In this document: one piece after another, positions 17,882 to 28,321 of the stretch
Layout of the letters: each line of letters begins with the position of its first letter
Numbering within the stretch: position 1 is the stretch's first letter
Assembly (NCBI RefSeq): GCF_011045195.1
Contig: NZ_CP049199.1
Span: 1,302,001 to 1,366,000, forward strand
Direction: 5' to 3'
Source: Caulobacter soli
Lineage (GTDB): Bacteria; Pseudomonadota; Alphaproteobacteria; Caulobacterales; Caulobacteraceae
DNA: 64,000 nucleotides
Position numbers and translations under genes: made by a program
The notes under the pieces: generated by a model
What the model was told of the DNA's origin: nothing
Databases searched by the model: none
The model's input: only the letters and a program-made list of their open reading frames with translations

Positions 17882-20623
17882 ATGCAACGCCGCTCCACCA
17901 AGCTCTATCAAACCCTCATGCTCGTCAGCGCTTCCGCGCTCGCGATCAGCGCCGTGGCCTCGGCCGCCTGCGCTCAGGAAGCCGCCCAGGGCGCTTCCGC
18001 CGCGCCCGCCGATGACAACGCTGTCGTCGAAGAGGTGGTCGTCACCGGCACTCGCGCCGCCCTGCGCTCGGCCATCGCCATCAAGCGCGACGCCAGCCAG
18101 ATCGTCGACTCGATCGTCGCCACCGACATCGGCAAGCTGCCCGACCACAACGTCGCCGAAGCCCTGCAGCGCATCCCCGGCATCCAGATCGACCGCAACT
18201 ACGGCGAAGGCTCGAACATCGCCATCCGCGGCCTGACCCAGGTCCGCACCGAGATCAACGGCCGTGACAGCTTCACCGCCGGCGAAGGCCGCAGCCTGAG
18301 CTTCGAAGACGTGCCGTCGGAAGTGCTGGCGGGCGTGGACGTCTACAAGAACCCGGCGGCCGACCTGATCGAAGGCGGCGTCGGCGGCCTGGTCAACCTG
18401 CGCACCCGCATGCCGTTCGACTTCTCCGGCGCCAAGTTCGCCGCCAGCGTCTCGGCCACCAACTACGACTTCGTCGACAAGACCAAGCCCTCGGGTTCGG
18501 TGCTGGTCAGCGACCGTTGGGACACCAAGTACGGCGAGATCGGCGTGCTGGCCAACCTGTCCTATCAGCGCGGCGCGTTCCGCCAGGACACCATCTCGAC
18601 CGAGCCGTTCTACACCCTCAAGCCGGGCGACGCGAACTACGTCACCTATCCGGGCCGCGAAGGTCAGGTCGTCACCGTGCCGCACGGCGCGGGCATGAAC
18701 ACCACCCTGGGCGACCGCACCCGCAAGGGCGGCGTGCTGGGCCTGCAATGGCGTCCGAACGACAAGACCGAGCTCTACGCCCAGGTCGTCCACTCGGACT
18801 ACAAGTTCCAATGGCAGGACTATTCGGTCTTCGCCTACACCAGCGCCAACCCGATCCTGCCGGCCGCCGGCAAGCCCTTCAAGTTCAACAGCGACGGCGA
18901 GTTCCTCAGCGGTTCGTTCGCCAACGTGCCGTATGACTCCAACACCAGCCTGACCCAGCGCCACTCGGTCACGACCGACTACTCGGTCGGCGGCAAGTGG
19001 GACATCACCGACGACCTGACCCTCAGCACCGACTTCCAGTACGTGCGGGCCATCACCGACGCCACGCGCTCGATCGTCAATGTCGGCAGCACCATCCCGG
19101 TCTTCAACCAGGACATCTCGGGCGACATCCCGGTCATCACGACCGAGCCGACCGGCTTCGCCAGCAACCCGGCCAACTTCAACCTGGGCTACTATCTCGA
19201 CCACATCGAGAAGTCGGTCGGGACCGAAAAGGCCTGGCGCGCCGACGCCGAGTACAAGGCGCCGGAAGACGGCTTCCTGAAGTCGGTCAAGGTCGGCGTG
19301 CGCTACACCGATCGCCAGGCGCTGAACCGCTCCAGCGGCTATCGCTTCATCGGCTTCTTCAGCCCGCTGACCAGCCACCCGGGCCTCTACGAGGTCAACC
19401 AGTTCGACAACTTCTTCCGCGACAAGGTGTCGTCGTTCGGCCCGACCGTGGCCTTCAAGCGCTCGATCGCCCTGGACTACCGGGCCACGCTGAACGCCCT
19501 GGGTCAGACCGAAGGCGTCGGCTACGGCCCCAACGACACCAACGAGCAGGGTGAGAAGACCTACGCCATGTACGGCGTGGCGCGCTTCGGCTTCGATGCG
19601 GGCGCCTTCCCGATCGACGGCAATATCGGCCTGCGCGTGGTTCGCACCGACGTGGACGCCCAGGGCTTCTCGGGCATCACGCCGCTCCTGAACTACGGCG
19701 TCCCCAGCCAGGAGACCTCGGGCTCGCCGATCTTCACCCCGGTGTCGATCCAGTCGGCCTACACCAAGGCCCTGCCCAGCCTGAACGTTCGGATCCACCT
19801 GACCGACGACGTCCAGCTGCGCCTGGCCGCCTCGAAGGCCCTGTCGCGTCCGACGTTCACCCAGCTGAACCCGAACGCCAACATCAGCCAGCCCGGCAGC
19901 ACCCAGCAGGGTCTACCCACGGCGACCTTCGGCAACCCCTATCTGAAGCCGCTCGAGGCGGATCAGCTGGACAGCTCGCTGGAGTGGAACTTCAACTCGA
20001 CCGGCCTGCTGTACGGCGCGGTCTTCTACAAGAAGGTCGACGGCTTCATCGCCAACGTGACCAAGAACGAGGTCTTCACCTTCCCGGACGGCCGCAGCGA
20101 GACCTTCGGCGTGACCCGCCCGCAGAACGGCGACAACGGCAAGATCAAGGGTCTGGAGATCGGCTATACGCAGTTCTACGACTTCCTGCCGGGTCTCCTG
20201 TCGGGTCTGGGCATGCAGGCCAACTACACCTACGTCGACTCCAAGGCCCCCAGCCCGGCCGCGGCCGACAACGAGGGCAACAAGCTGACCGTCCCGCTCG
20301 AGGGCCTGTCGAAGAACAGCTACAACATCGTCGGCATCTACGAAAAAGGCCCGATCTCGTTCCGCCTGGCCTACAACTGGCGTGACGACTATCTGGTCAC
20401 CACCTCGGGTAACGGCACGGGCAACCTGCCGGTGATCAGCAAGGCCTTCGGCCAGCTGGACGCCTCGTTCAACTACGACATCAACGACCACATGGGCGTG
20501 ACGGTCGAGGCCACGAACCTCACCGACACCCAGCGCGACACGTTCTTCGGCAAGGAAAGCCTGAAGCGCGACAGCATCCTGGTCGATCGCAAGGTGGCCG
20601 CCACCCTGCGCGTCAACTTCTAA
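17882..20623 (+). CDS. TonB-dependent outer-membrane receptor (carbohydrate-type)
   Basis: This 913-residue receptor has a signal peptide cut after SAACA, a TonB box near residues 47-54 (EEVVVTGT), a plug domain with DIGKLPDHNVAEALQRIPG and IEGGVGGLVNLRTRMPFDF, and a 22-strand barrel ending in the expected terminal Phe (ATLRVNF). The plug signature is that of the large sugar-related receptors common in Caulobacter and Xanthomonas. It should import an oligosaccharide, probably galactose-containing, for the GH35 and dgo genes around it. AAGGA precedes the ATG. A strong terminator lies 72 bp after the stop, so it is probably monocistronic. Confidence 0.95.
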   Translation: MQRRSTKLYQTLMLVSASALAISAVASAACAQEAAQGASAAPADDNAVVEEVVVTGTRAALRSAIAIKRDASQIVDSIVATDIGKLPDHNVAEALQRIPGIQIDRNYGEGSNIAIRGLTQVRTEINGRDSFTAGEGRSLSFEDVPSEVLAGVDVYKNPAADLIEGGVGGLVNLRTRMPFDFSGAKFAASVSATNYDFVDKTKPSGSVLVSDRWDTKYGEIGVLANLSYQRGAFRQDTISTEPFYTLKPGDANYVTYPGREGQVVTVPHGAGMNTTLGDRTRKGGVLGLQWRPNDKTELYAQVVHSDYKFQWQDYSVFAYTSANPILPAAGKPFKFNSDGEFLSGSFANVPYDSNTSLTQRHSVTTDYSVGGKWDITDDLTLSTDFQYVRAITDATRSIVNVGSTIPVFNQDISGDIPVITTEPTGFASNPANFNLGYYLDHIEKSVGTEKAWRADAEYKAPEDGFLKSVKVGVRYTDRQALNRSSGYRFIGFFSPLTSHPGLYEVNQFDNFFRDKVSSFGPTVAFKRSIALDYRATLNALGQTEGVGYGPNDTNEQGEKTYAMYGVARFGFDAGAFPIDGNIGLRVVRTDVDAQGFSGITPLLNYGVPSQETSGSPIFTPVSIQSAYTKALPSLNVRIHLTDDVQLRLAASKALSRPTFTQLNPNANISQPGSTQQGLPTATFGNPYLKPLEADQLDSSLEWNFNSTGLLYGAVFYKKVDGFIANVTKNEVFTFPDGRSETFGVTRPQNGDNGKIKGLEIGYTQFYDFLPGLLSGLGMQANYTYVDSKAPSPAAADNEGNKLTVPLEGLSKNSYNIVGIYEKGPISFRLAYNWRDDYLVTTSGNGTGNLPVISKAFGQLDASFNYDINDHMGVTVEATNLTDTQRDTFFGKESLKRDSILVDRKVAATLRVNF

Positions 20624-20694
20624 GCGTTTGGGACGCCGAGCCTTCGGGCTCGGCATCGCGCCGGCTCCTCCCGCCGCGCGCCGATCTTCCAAGA

Positions 20695-20732
20695 CCGCGC
20701 ATCGCCTTCACGGGCGATGCGCGGATTTTTTT
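20695..20732 (+). terminator. Rho-independent terminator after the TonB receptor
   Basis: A 12-bp perfect stem (20695-20706 with 20713-20724, CCGCGCATCGCC and its complement) with a 6-base loop is followed by seven T residues. A second GC-rich hairpin without T residues (GCCGAGCC-TTCG-GGCTCGGC, 20633-20652) precedes it. Confidence 0.92.
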
Positions 20733-20788
20733 ATGGCCAAGGCCGCCCGGACGCGCGACGTCGGACATCTAAGCCTTGCCGCTCAATT

Positions 20789-20818
20789 GTATGACTTATA
20801 GTGTTGATAGCGGTAACA
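20789..20818. promoter_or_regulatory. Composite operator upstream of the GH35 gene (site B plus LacI-like half)
   Basis: GTATGACTTATA (20789-20800; GT-N3-AC core) is followed after 4 bases by TGATAGCGGTAACA (20805-20818). The first part matches site A (17766) at 11 of 12 bases and the second matches the palindrome at 17738 at 12 of 14. Both elements occur in both promoters, in swapped order. Confidence 0.55.
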
Positions 20819-20871
20819 GCGCCGGCGCGACGAGGCTTGCCTCCGGACCGGCGTTCAAACGGGAGGTAGCG

Positions 20872-22509
20872 TTGCGGGCCCATCATCGAAACTTCGTTCG
20901 GCGCGCGGCGCTGCTGGCCCTGTTCGCGACGGCGATCGGCGCGTCCGCTTCGGCGGCCGACCTGCCCAGGCTGGTCGCCAAGGACGGTCGCCACGCCCTG
21001 ATGGTCGACGGCGCGCCGTACCTGATGCTGGGCGTCCAGGCCAACAACTCGGCCAACTATCCCTCGCAGCTGCCCAAGGTCTGGCCGGCGGTGAAGGCCC
21101 TGCACGCCAACACCCTGGAGATGCCGGTCGCCTGGGAGCAGATCGAGCCGGTCGAGGGCCAGTTCGACTTCTCGTTCGTCGACGTGCTGCTCAAGCAGGC
21201 CCGCGACAACGACGTGAAGCTGGTCCTGCTGTGGTTCGGCACGTGGAAGAACAATGGCCCGCAATACGCGCCCGAATGGGTCAAGCTGGACAACAAGCGC
21301 TTCCCGCGGGTGATTACCGCCAAGGGCGAGACGCGCGGTTCGCTGTCGCCGCATTTCCCGGCCACGCTGGAGGCCGACAAGAAGGCCTTCGTCCAGCTGA
21401 TGAAGCACATCAAGGCCAACGATCCGGACCACACCGTGATCATGGTCCAGCCCGAGAACGAGACGGGCACCTACAACGCCGTGCGCGACTATTCGCCGAC
21501 GGCCCAGAAGCTGTTCAACGGCCCCGTGCCGGCGACCCTGGTCAAGGCCATGGGCAAGAAGCCCGGCACGTGGAGCCAGGTGTTCGGCAAGGACGCCGAC
21601 GAGTTCTTCCACGCCTGGTCGATCGGCCGGTTCGTCGACGAGGTCGCTGCGGCCGGCAAGCGCGAGCTGCCGCTGCCGATGTACGTCAACGCCGCCTTGC
21701 GCGATCCCTTCAATGACCAGGATCCCTATACCTACTCGTCGGGCGGTCCGACCTGGAACGTGCTGGACGTCTGGAAGGCGGCCGCGCCGTCGATCGACGC
21801 CATCGCCCCCGACATCTACCAGCGCGAAAGCGCCAATGTCCGCAAGACGCTGGAGCAGTACGGCCGCCCCGACAACGCGCTGTTCGTGCCCGAGATCGGC
21901 AGCGACAAGGGCTATGCGCGGCACTTCTACGACGTGCTGGGCCGTCACGGGATCGGCTTCTCGCCGTTCGGCCTGGATTACACCGGCTATTCCAACTACC
22001 CGCTGGGCGCCAAGCAGGTCGACGCCGAGGCGCTGGAGAACTTCGGCGTCCACTACCGCCTGCTGGCCCCGATGGCCCGCGAATGGGCCAAGCTGTCGTT
22101 CACGAGCGACGTCTGGGGCGTGGGCGAGGCCGACGACCGCAAGGCCGAGACCTTGAAGCTGGGCGACCGCTGGACCGCCACGGTCTCGTACGGCGAATGG
22201 CAGTTCGGTTCGATCGAGGCCCCCTGGATGGCCAAGGCCGAGAAGCAGCCCAACCGCGCCGTGCCCGACGGCGGCGCCCTGATCGCCCGGCTTTCGGCCG
22301 ACGAGTTCCTGATCACCGGCTACCGCGCCCGCGTCAGCTTCGGCTCGGCCAAGGGCGAGCGGTTCATGATGGCCCGGGTCGAGGAAGGCCACTTCGACGA
22401 CAAGGGCCAGTGGGTGTTCGACCGCGTGTGGAACGGTGACCAGACCGACTACGGCCTGAACCTGACGACCCTGCCGCAGGTGCTGAAGGTCAAGCTGGCG
22501 ACGTATTGA
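20872..22509 (+). CDS. Secreted GH35-like beta-galactosidase (DUF5597-type)
   Basis: This 545-residue protein has a signal peptide (basic RAHHRNFVRR, hydrophobic core, ASAADL cleavage) and a GH35/GH42-like barrel. The proton donor lies in VQPENETGTYN and the nucleophile Glu in FVPEIGSDKGY. The C-terminal half resembles the DUF5597 region found with bacterial GH35 enzymes. It should release galactose from oligosaccharides in the periplasm. I chose the TTG at 20872: GGAGG sits 5 bases upstream and the signal peptide starts right there, whereas the open frame back to 20776 would read through the operator. It is likely co-regulated with the TonB receptor. Confidence 0.85.
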   Translation: MRAHHRNFVRRAALLALFATAIGASASAADLPRLVAKDGRHALMVDGAPYLMLGVQANNSANYPSQLPKVWPAVKALHANTLEMPVAWEQIEPVEGQFDFSFVDVLLKQARDNDVKLVLLWFGTWKNNGPQYAPEWVKLDNKRFPRVITAKGETRGSLSPHFPATLEADKKAFVQLMKHIKANDPDHTVIMVQPENETGTYNAVRDYSPTAQKLFNGPVPATLVKAMGKKPGTWSQVFGKDADEFFHAWSIGRFVDEVAAAGKRELPLPMYVNAALRDPFNDQDPYTYSSGGPTWNVLDVWKAAAPSIDAIAPDIYQRESANVRKTLEQYGRPDNALFVPEIGSDKGYARHFYDVLGRHGIGFSPFGLDYTGYSNYPLGAKQVDAEALENFGVHYRLLAPMAREWAKLSFTSDVWGVGEADDRKAETLKLGDRWTATVSYGEWQFGSIEAPWMAKAEKQPNRAVPDGGALIARLSADEFLITGYRARVSFGSAKGERFMMARVEEGHFDDKGQWVFDRVWNGDQTDYGLNLTTLPQVLKVKLATY

Positions 22510-22520
22510 AGTGATTGAAG

Positions 22521-22654
22521 CCTCCCCCTGTGGGGGAGGTGTCGGCGAAGCCGACGGTGGGGGGGAGTGATAGGCCGGTGGCCGGGCCTACGATCGTTGA
22601 TCCTAAAACTCCCCCCACCGATCGCTACGCGATCGCCTCCCCCACAGGGGGAGG
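22521..22654. repeat. Paired inverted repeat, family 2 (first copy)
   Basis: The left arm (22521-22568) and right arm (22608-22654) are inverted copies beginning CCTCCCCCTGTGGGGGAGG; each arm is itself palindromic at its outer end. Inside the arms, TCGGCGAAGCCGA on the left is replaced by GATCGCTACGCGATC on the right, two different small hairpins. It fills the convergent gap between the GH35 and peptidase genes. The second copy is at 32818-32935. Confidence 0.88.
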
Positions 22655-22657
22655 TCT

Positions 22658-23323
22658 TTAAGCCTGAACCACCAGCTTCCGCGTGATCAGCTCCGCCGCG
22701 TTCACCCGCTCGCCGCCGGGCTCCATCACTTCCAGGTGCACGTGGTTGGTGATGCCCGGATAGTGCTTCTGCAGGCTCTGGTCCGTGCCGATCGTCTCGC
22801 CCAGGCGGACGGTCTGGCCGACCTCGACCTCGGGGCTCACATAGAAGGCGCGGGCGACGTAGCCCAGGGCCGGGTTGCTGATCTCGACGAACTTTAGGTC
22901 GCTGGACCCGGCATAGGCGTAGCCGATCTTGGTCACGTAGCCCGAGATCGGGGCCTTCACGTCCTGGCCGGCCGTGGCGATGTAGTCGACGCCCTCGTGG
23001 CTGCGCGAGCCGCCGTCGCGGCGGGCGCCGAACTGGCCGTCGCCGAACTCGTCGTGGCCGCGCGGCGCGCCGCCGGTCGGGTTGGCGAAGTCGGGCGCGC
23101 CGTCGCCGTCGATGTCCGAACCGCTCCAGACCAGTTCCTTGCGGACCGGCCTCTGCGGCTTGGCGGCCATGTCGGCCAGCAGGCGCATGACGACGGGCGA
23201 GGGGCCCTTGGGCGCCTTGTGCGGGTTCTCCATCGCCGCCACCACCATCGGAGCGAAGACCAGGGCCAAGCCCAGCGCGCCGCGCGCCAGGGGCATGAGT
23301 TTCTTCGCAGCCGATGCGTGCAT
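22658..23323 (-). CDS. M23-family (LytM-like) metallopeptidase
   Basis: This 221-residue secreted protein has an N-terminal signal segment (LARGALGLALVFAPMVVAAM) and a C-terminal M23 domain with zinc ligands in SHEGVDYI (HxxxD) and NHVHLEV (HxH). The glycine-rich hairpin DVKAPISGYVTKIGYAY is also typical. M23 enzymes cut peptidoglycan cross-links or act as inactive regulators; here the ligands are intact. A segment DIDGDGAPDFANPTGG before the domain resembles a calcium-binding DxDxDG loop. I chose the ATG at 23323, which has AGGA upstream. Its neighbours are unrelated. Confidence 0.88.
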   Translation of the reverse strand: MHASAAKKLMPLARGALGLALVFAPMVVAAMENPHKAPKGPSPVVMRLLADMAAKPQRPVRKELVWSGSDIDGDGAPDFANPTGGAPRGHDEFGDGQFGARRDGGSRSHEGVDYIATAGQDVKAPISGYVTKIGYAYAGSSDLKFVEISNPALGYVARAFYVSPEVEVGQTVRLGETIGTDQSLQKHYPGITNHVHLEVMEPGGERVNAAELITRKLVVQA

Positions 23324-23472
23324 CAAATCGTCCTGAAGCTGTTGGTGGGATCGTTTCGGCGGGTTGGGCGTTTGGGCGGGTTAATGACCAGATAAGGCGA
23401 AGACATGGCGAGCCAAGTGCGGCCTGCGGTCGCGCAGGCCTACGGCTATGCTTGCGGATTTACTGAACGTCG

Positions 23473-24021
23473 TTAGCCAATAGTCGGCGAGATCGCGCGC
23501 AAGGCGACGGTCAATGCTCTGGTCGTCGGCGGAAGATCAAGCGTCACAGTCTCGTTTGCGTCGAGAAGAACAACGTCCAGCGCCGCGAAATCTTCCGCGT
23601 CTTCCAGCAGGACGACCAGGCTTGGTCCGTCGGAGGTCGCGAGGGGCTCGCCGCGCCAGGGCTCGACCCGCGCTGACCACGCGCCGCGCCGGACCATGAC
23701 GTTGAGGTCGCGGATCGGGCCGGCGGTCAGGCGGGCGATGACGCGGGCCTCGCCTGGAAACGCGAACGGCGCGCCGGTTTGGAGGAGCGTTTCCTGGCCC
23801 TCGAGCTCCAGGACCAGGCCCTCGCCGTCGATCACCGTCAGCACCCGGTCCACGTCCGGAAAGGCCGAGAACGGCCCGTCGGCGGCGACGTCGGCCAGGC
23901 TGACCCGCCAGTCGAAATCGTCCATCCCCGCGCCGGGCGGCCAAGCGGCGACCTCCCGCGTGACGCCGCCGCCGTTCTTCCACGGCGTGGCGACCCGGTC
24001 GGCGGCGCGGAGAATTTGCAT
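23473..24021 (-). CDS. hutD: HutD family protein
   Basis: This 182-residue cupin-like protein is recognised by the HutD opening RVATPWKNGGGVTREVA, followed by FDWRVSLADVAADGPFSAFPDVDR and ADxxLTVIDGEGL. HutD is usually encoded with histidine-degradation genes and is thought to set an upper limit on hut activity, possibly by binding formylglutamate. It is the most distal gene of the minus-strand hut arm, separated from hutU by a 130-bp family-3 repeat that may uncouple its expression. Confidence 0.88.
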   Translation of the reverse strand: MQILRAADRVATPWKNGGGVTREVAAWPPGAGMDDFDWRVSLADVAADGPFSAFPDVDRVLTVIDGEGLVLELEGQETLLQTGAPFAFPGEARVIARLTAGPIRDLNVMVRRGAWSARVEPWRGEPLATSDGPSLVVLLEDAEDFAALDVVLLDANETVTLDLPPTTRALTVALRAISPTIG

Positions 24022-24027
24022 CTCTTA

Positions 24028-24157
24028 AACCCGCTCATCCCGGCGAACGCCGGGACCCAGATGGAATGGCTTCGAGGCTGACGCCAATAGCTCTGCGCTT
24101 TTCCAACCCGCCACACCGCCATGGGATCTGGGTCCCGGCGTTCGCCGGGGTGAGCGG
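24028..24157. repeat. Family-3 inverted-repeat element (first copy)
   Basis: This ~130-bp unit has terminal inverted repeats (24028-24062 and 24126-24157) built on CCCGCTCATCCCGGCG and its complement, and an internal ~60 bp conserved with the copy at 31831-31968 in the same orientation. It lies between hutD and hutU inside the hut gene order. Confidence 0.88.
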
Positions 24158-24178
24158 ATGGAGGGGAGAAGCATGGCC

Positions 24179-25843
<1,665 letters not shown>

Positions 25844-25879
25844 GAGCGGGTCTCGTCAGAGGCTTGTGGGGCCGCCCTC

Positions 25880-25950
25880 GTCCTTCGACAGGCTCAGGAT
25901 GAGGGCTACTGGGCGTCATTCGAAACCTCATCCTGAGCTTGTCGAAGGAC
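25880..25950. repeat. Paired inverted repeat, family 1 (second copy)
   Basis: Arms 25880-25904 and 25926-25950 carry CTTCGACAGGCTCAGGATG and its complement, differing from each other at one position. The element sits between hutG and hutU, genes read in the same direction, so any hairpin formed would lie in the hut mRNA. Confidence 0.88.
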
Positions 25951-25967
25951 GAGGTTTCGCTCTGCGG

Positions 25968-26789
25968 TCAGGTGCTGTTGGCGAAGGCGATGCAGGCCTT
26001 GAGGACGTCGGTGAGCGCGGCCTGCAGCGGCGCGGCGCGAGGGGCGTGGAAGGGCGTGGGCCAGGTGTCGGGCGTCAGGACCGTGGGCTCGTCGATATAG
26101 CCGCGACAAGCCAGCTCCATCTGGACGGCGTGGACGCCCTGGCCGGGCTGGCCGTAGTGGCGCGTGATCCAGCCGCCCTTGAACCGGCCGTTGGTGACGC
26201 GCGACAGGCCGGCGCCGTCGCAGGCGGCTTCGACGGCGCGGGTCAGGGCCGGATCGCAGGCCGCGCCGCTGTTGGTCCCGATGTTGAACTGCGGCAGCTC
26301 GCCGTCGAACAGGCGCGGCGCGCGCGAGCGGATCGAGTGGGCGTCGTACAGCACCACCTTGCCGTGGCGCGCGACCAGCCGGTCCAGCTCGGTCTCGAGA
26401 GCGGCGTGGTAGGGATCGAAGAACCGGATGCGGCGCCCGGCGATCTCGGCGGCGTCCGGGTCCTGGCCCTCGCGGTACAACGGCTCGCCGTCGAAGGTGT
26501 CGACCGGACAAAGGCCCGTGGTCGCCTGGCCGGGATAGAGCGACACGCCCGACGGGTCGCGATTGACGTCGATCACGGTGCGCGACACGCCGGTGCGGAC
26601 CACCGTGGCGCCGAGGTCGGCGGCGAAAGCGTAGAGTTCGCCAAGCCACCAGTCGGCGTCCTTGCGGGCCAGCCAGGGCGAGACCAGGCGGGCCTCGATG
26701 TCGGACGGGATGATCGTGCCGGCGTGCGGGATGCTGACGACCAGCGGGGCGTCGCCGCGGGTGACCGACAGCCAGTCCGTCGGGCTCAC
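25968..26789 (-). CDS. hutG: N-formylglutamate deformylase
   Basis: This 273-residue zinc hydrolase of the N-formylglutamate amidohydrolase family has conserved IPHAGTIIP near the N-terminus, VDVNRDPSG-type ([17 protein letters not shown]) and [11 protein letters not shown] motifs with metal ligands, and [16 protein letters not shown]. It makes glutamate from formylglutamate, the product of HutF, in the five-step pathway. The start overlaps the hutH stop by 4 bases (ATGA). Confidence 0.95.
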   Translation of the reverse strand: MSPTDWLSVTRGDAPLVVSIPHAGTIIPSDIEARLVSPWLARKDADWWLGELYAFAADLGATVVRTGVSRTVIDVNRDPSGVSLYPGQATTGLCPVDTFDGEPLYREGQDPDAAEIAGRRIRFFDPYHAALETELDRLVARHGKVVLYDAHSIRSRAPRLFDGELPQFNIGTNSGAACDPALTRAVEAACDGAGLSRVTNGRFKGGWITRHYGQPGQGVHAVQMELACRGYIDEPTVLTPDTWPTPFHAPRAAPLQAALTDVLKACIAFANST

Positions 26790-28321
26790 GCCTCGACCCC
26801 CGGCAGCGCGATCGCCGAGGCCGCCGCGATCACCGCGCCCGAGCGGACCAAGGCGTTGGCCGCCTCCATGTCCGGATGGAAGTGACGGTCGTCGGACAGG
26901 TGCGGGACCTGCGTCCGCAACACCCCGCGCACGGCCTCCAGCGCCGCGCTCGACGCCAGCGGCGCGTGGAAGTCGCAGCCCTGCACGGCCGCCAGCAGTT
27001 CGATGCCGATCACCGCCTCGGCGGCCTCGACCATGGCCAGCAGGCGCCGCGCGCCGTGGGCGGCCATCGAGACGTGGTCCTCCTGGTTGGCCGAGGTCGG
27101 GATCGAGTCGACGCTGGCCGGATAGGCCTTCTGCTTGTTCTCCGAGACCAGGGCGGCGGCCGTGACCTGCGGGATCATGAAGCCGGAGTTCAGGCCCGGC
27201 TTGGGGGTCAGGAAGGCCGGCAGGCCCGAGCAGGCCGGGTCGACCAGCATGGCGATGCGGCGCTCGGCGATCGAGCCGATCTCGCAGACGGCCAGGGCGA
27301 TGATGTCGGCCGCGAAGGCCACGGGTTCGGCGTGGAAGTTGCCGCCCGACAGGGCCTCGTCCGTATCGGGGAAGATCAGCGGATTGTCGGAGACGCCGTT
27401 GGCTTCAGTGGCCAGGGTGACGGCGGCCTGGCGCAGGATGTCCAGCGCCGCGCCCATCACCTGGGGCTGGCAGCGCAGGCAGTAGGGGTCCTGGACCCGC
27501 TCGTCGGCCTCGCGGTGCGAGTCGCGGATCGCCGAGCCGGCCATCAGGGCGCGCAGGGCGGCGGCGGTCTCGATCTGGCCGGGCTGGCGGCGCAGGACGT
27601 GGATGCGCGGATCGAACGGGGTGTCCGAACCCTTGGCCGCCTCGGTGGCCAGGGCGCCGGTGACCAGGGCCGACTGGAACAGGCGCTCGGTGTCGAACAG
27701 GGCGGCCAGGGCGTTGGCGGTCGAGAACTGGGTGCCGTTCAGCAGGGCCAGGCCTTCCTTGGGACCCAAGGTCAGCGGGGCGAGACCCGCGTTCGCCAGG
27801 GCCTGGACGGCCGGCAGGGGCTGGCCGCCGACGAAGATATCGCCGACGCCGATCATGGTCGCGGCCATGTGCGACAGTGGGGCTAGATCGCCCGAGGCGC
27901 CGACCGAGCCCTGGCACGGCACCACGGGCGTCAGGCCCTTCACGAGCATGGCCTCCAGCAGGTCGGTCGTCGCCGGCTTCACGCCCGAAGCGCCCTGCGC
28001 CAGGCTGGCCAGCTTCAGGGCCATCATCAGCCTGACGACGGGCACGGGGGAGGGCGCGCCTGTCCCGGCGGCGTGGGAGAGGACGATGTTGCGTTGGAGC
28101 GTCTCCAGGTCGGCGTCGCCGATGCGAACGCTGGCCAGTTTTCCGAAGCCGGTATTGATGCCGTAGACCGGCGCGCCTTTGGCCAGGATGCGTTCGACGG
28201 CGGCGGCGCTCTCGGCGATCACCGGAGCGGCGTTCTCATGCAGCCGCGCGGGGGCGCCGCGATAGACGGCCTTCCAGTCCGAGAGGCTGACTTCACCGGG
28301 GTTCAGAACGACTTCGATCAC
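26786..28321 (-). CDS. hutH: Histidine ammonia-lyase
   Basis: This 511-residue enzyme has the MIO-forming triad Ala142-Ser143-Gly144 in [14 protein letters not shown], the N-terminal VYGINTGFG with its catalytic Tyr, and the [17 protein letters not shown] segment. It deaminates L-histidine to urocanate, the first pathway step. It overlaps hutG downstream and abuts the hutI stop upstream, so hutI-hutH-hutG form one tightly packed unit. Length and motifs are normal. Confidence 0.97.
   Translation of the reverse strand: MIEVVLNPGEVSLSDWKAVYRGAPARLHENAAPVIAESAAAVERILAKGAPVYGINTGFGKLASVRIGDADLETLQRNIVLSHAAGTGAPSPVPVVRLMMALKLASLAQGASGVKPATTDLLEAMLVKGLTPVVPCQGSVGASGDLAPLSHMAATMIGVGDIFVGGQPLPAVQALANAGLAPLTLGPKEGLALLNGTQFSTANALAALFDTERLFQSALVTGALATEAAKGSDTPFDPRIHVLRRQPGQIETAAALRALMAGSAIRDSHREADERVQDPYCLRCQPQVMGAALDILRQAAVTLATEANGVSDNPLIFPDTDEALSGGNFHAEPVAFAADIIALAVCEIGSIAERRIAMLVDPACSGLPAFLTPKPGLNSGFMIPQVTAAALVSENKQKAYPASVDSIPTSANQEDHVSMAAHGARRLLAMVEAAEAVIGIELLAAVQGCDFHAPLASSAALEAVRGVLRTQVPHLSDDRHFHPDMEAANALVRSGAVIAAASAIALPGVEA

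Noticed and set aside
17858-19798. 646-codon open frame antisense to the first TonB receptor
   Set aside because: Valine/Gly/Arg-rich shadow; the receptor on the other strand has complete motifs.
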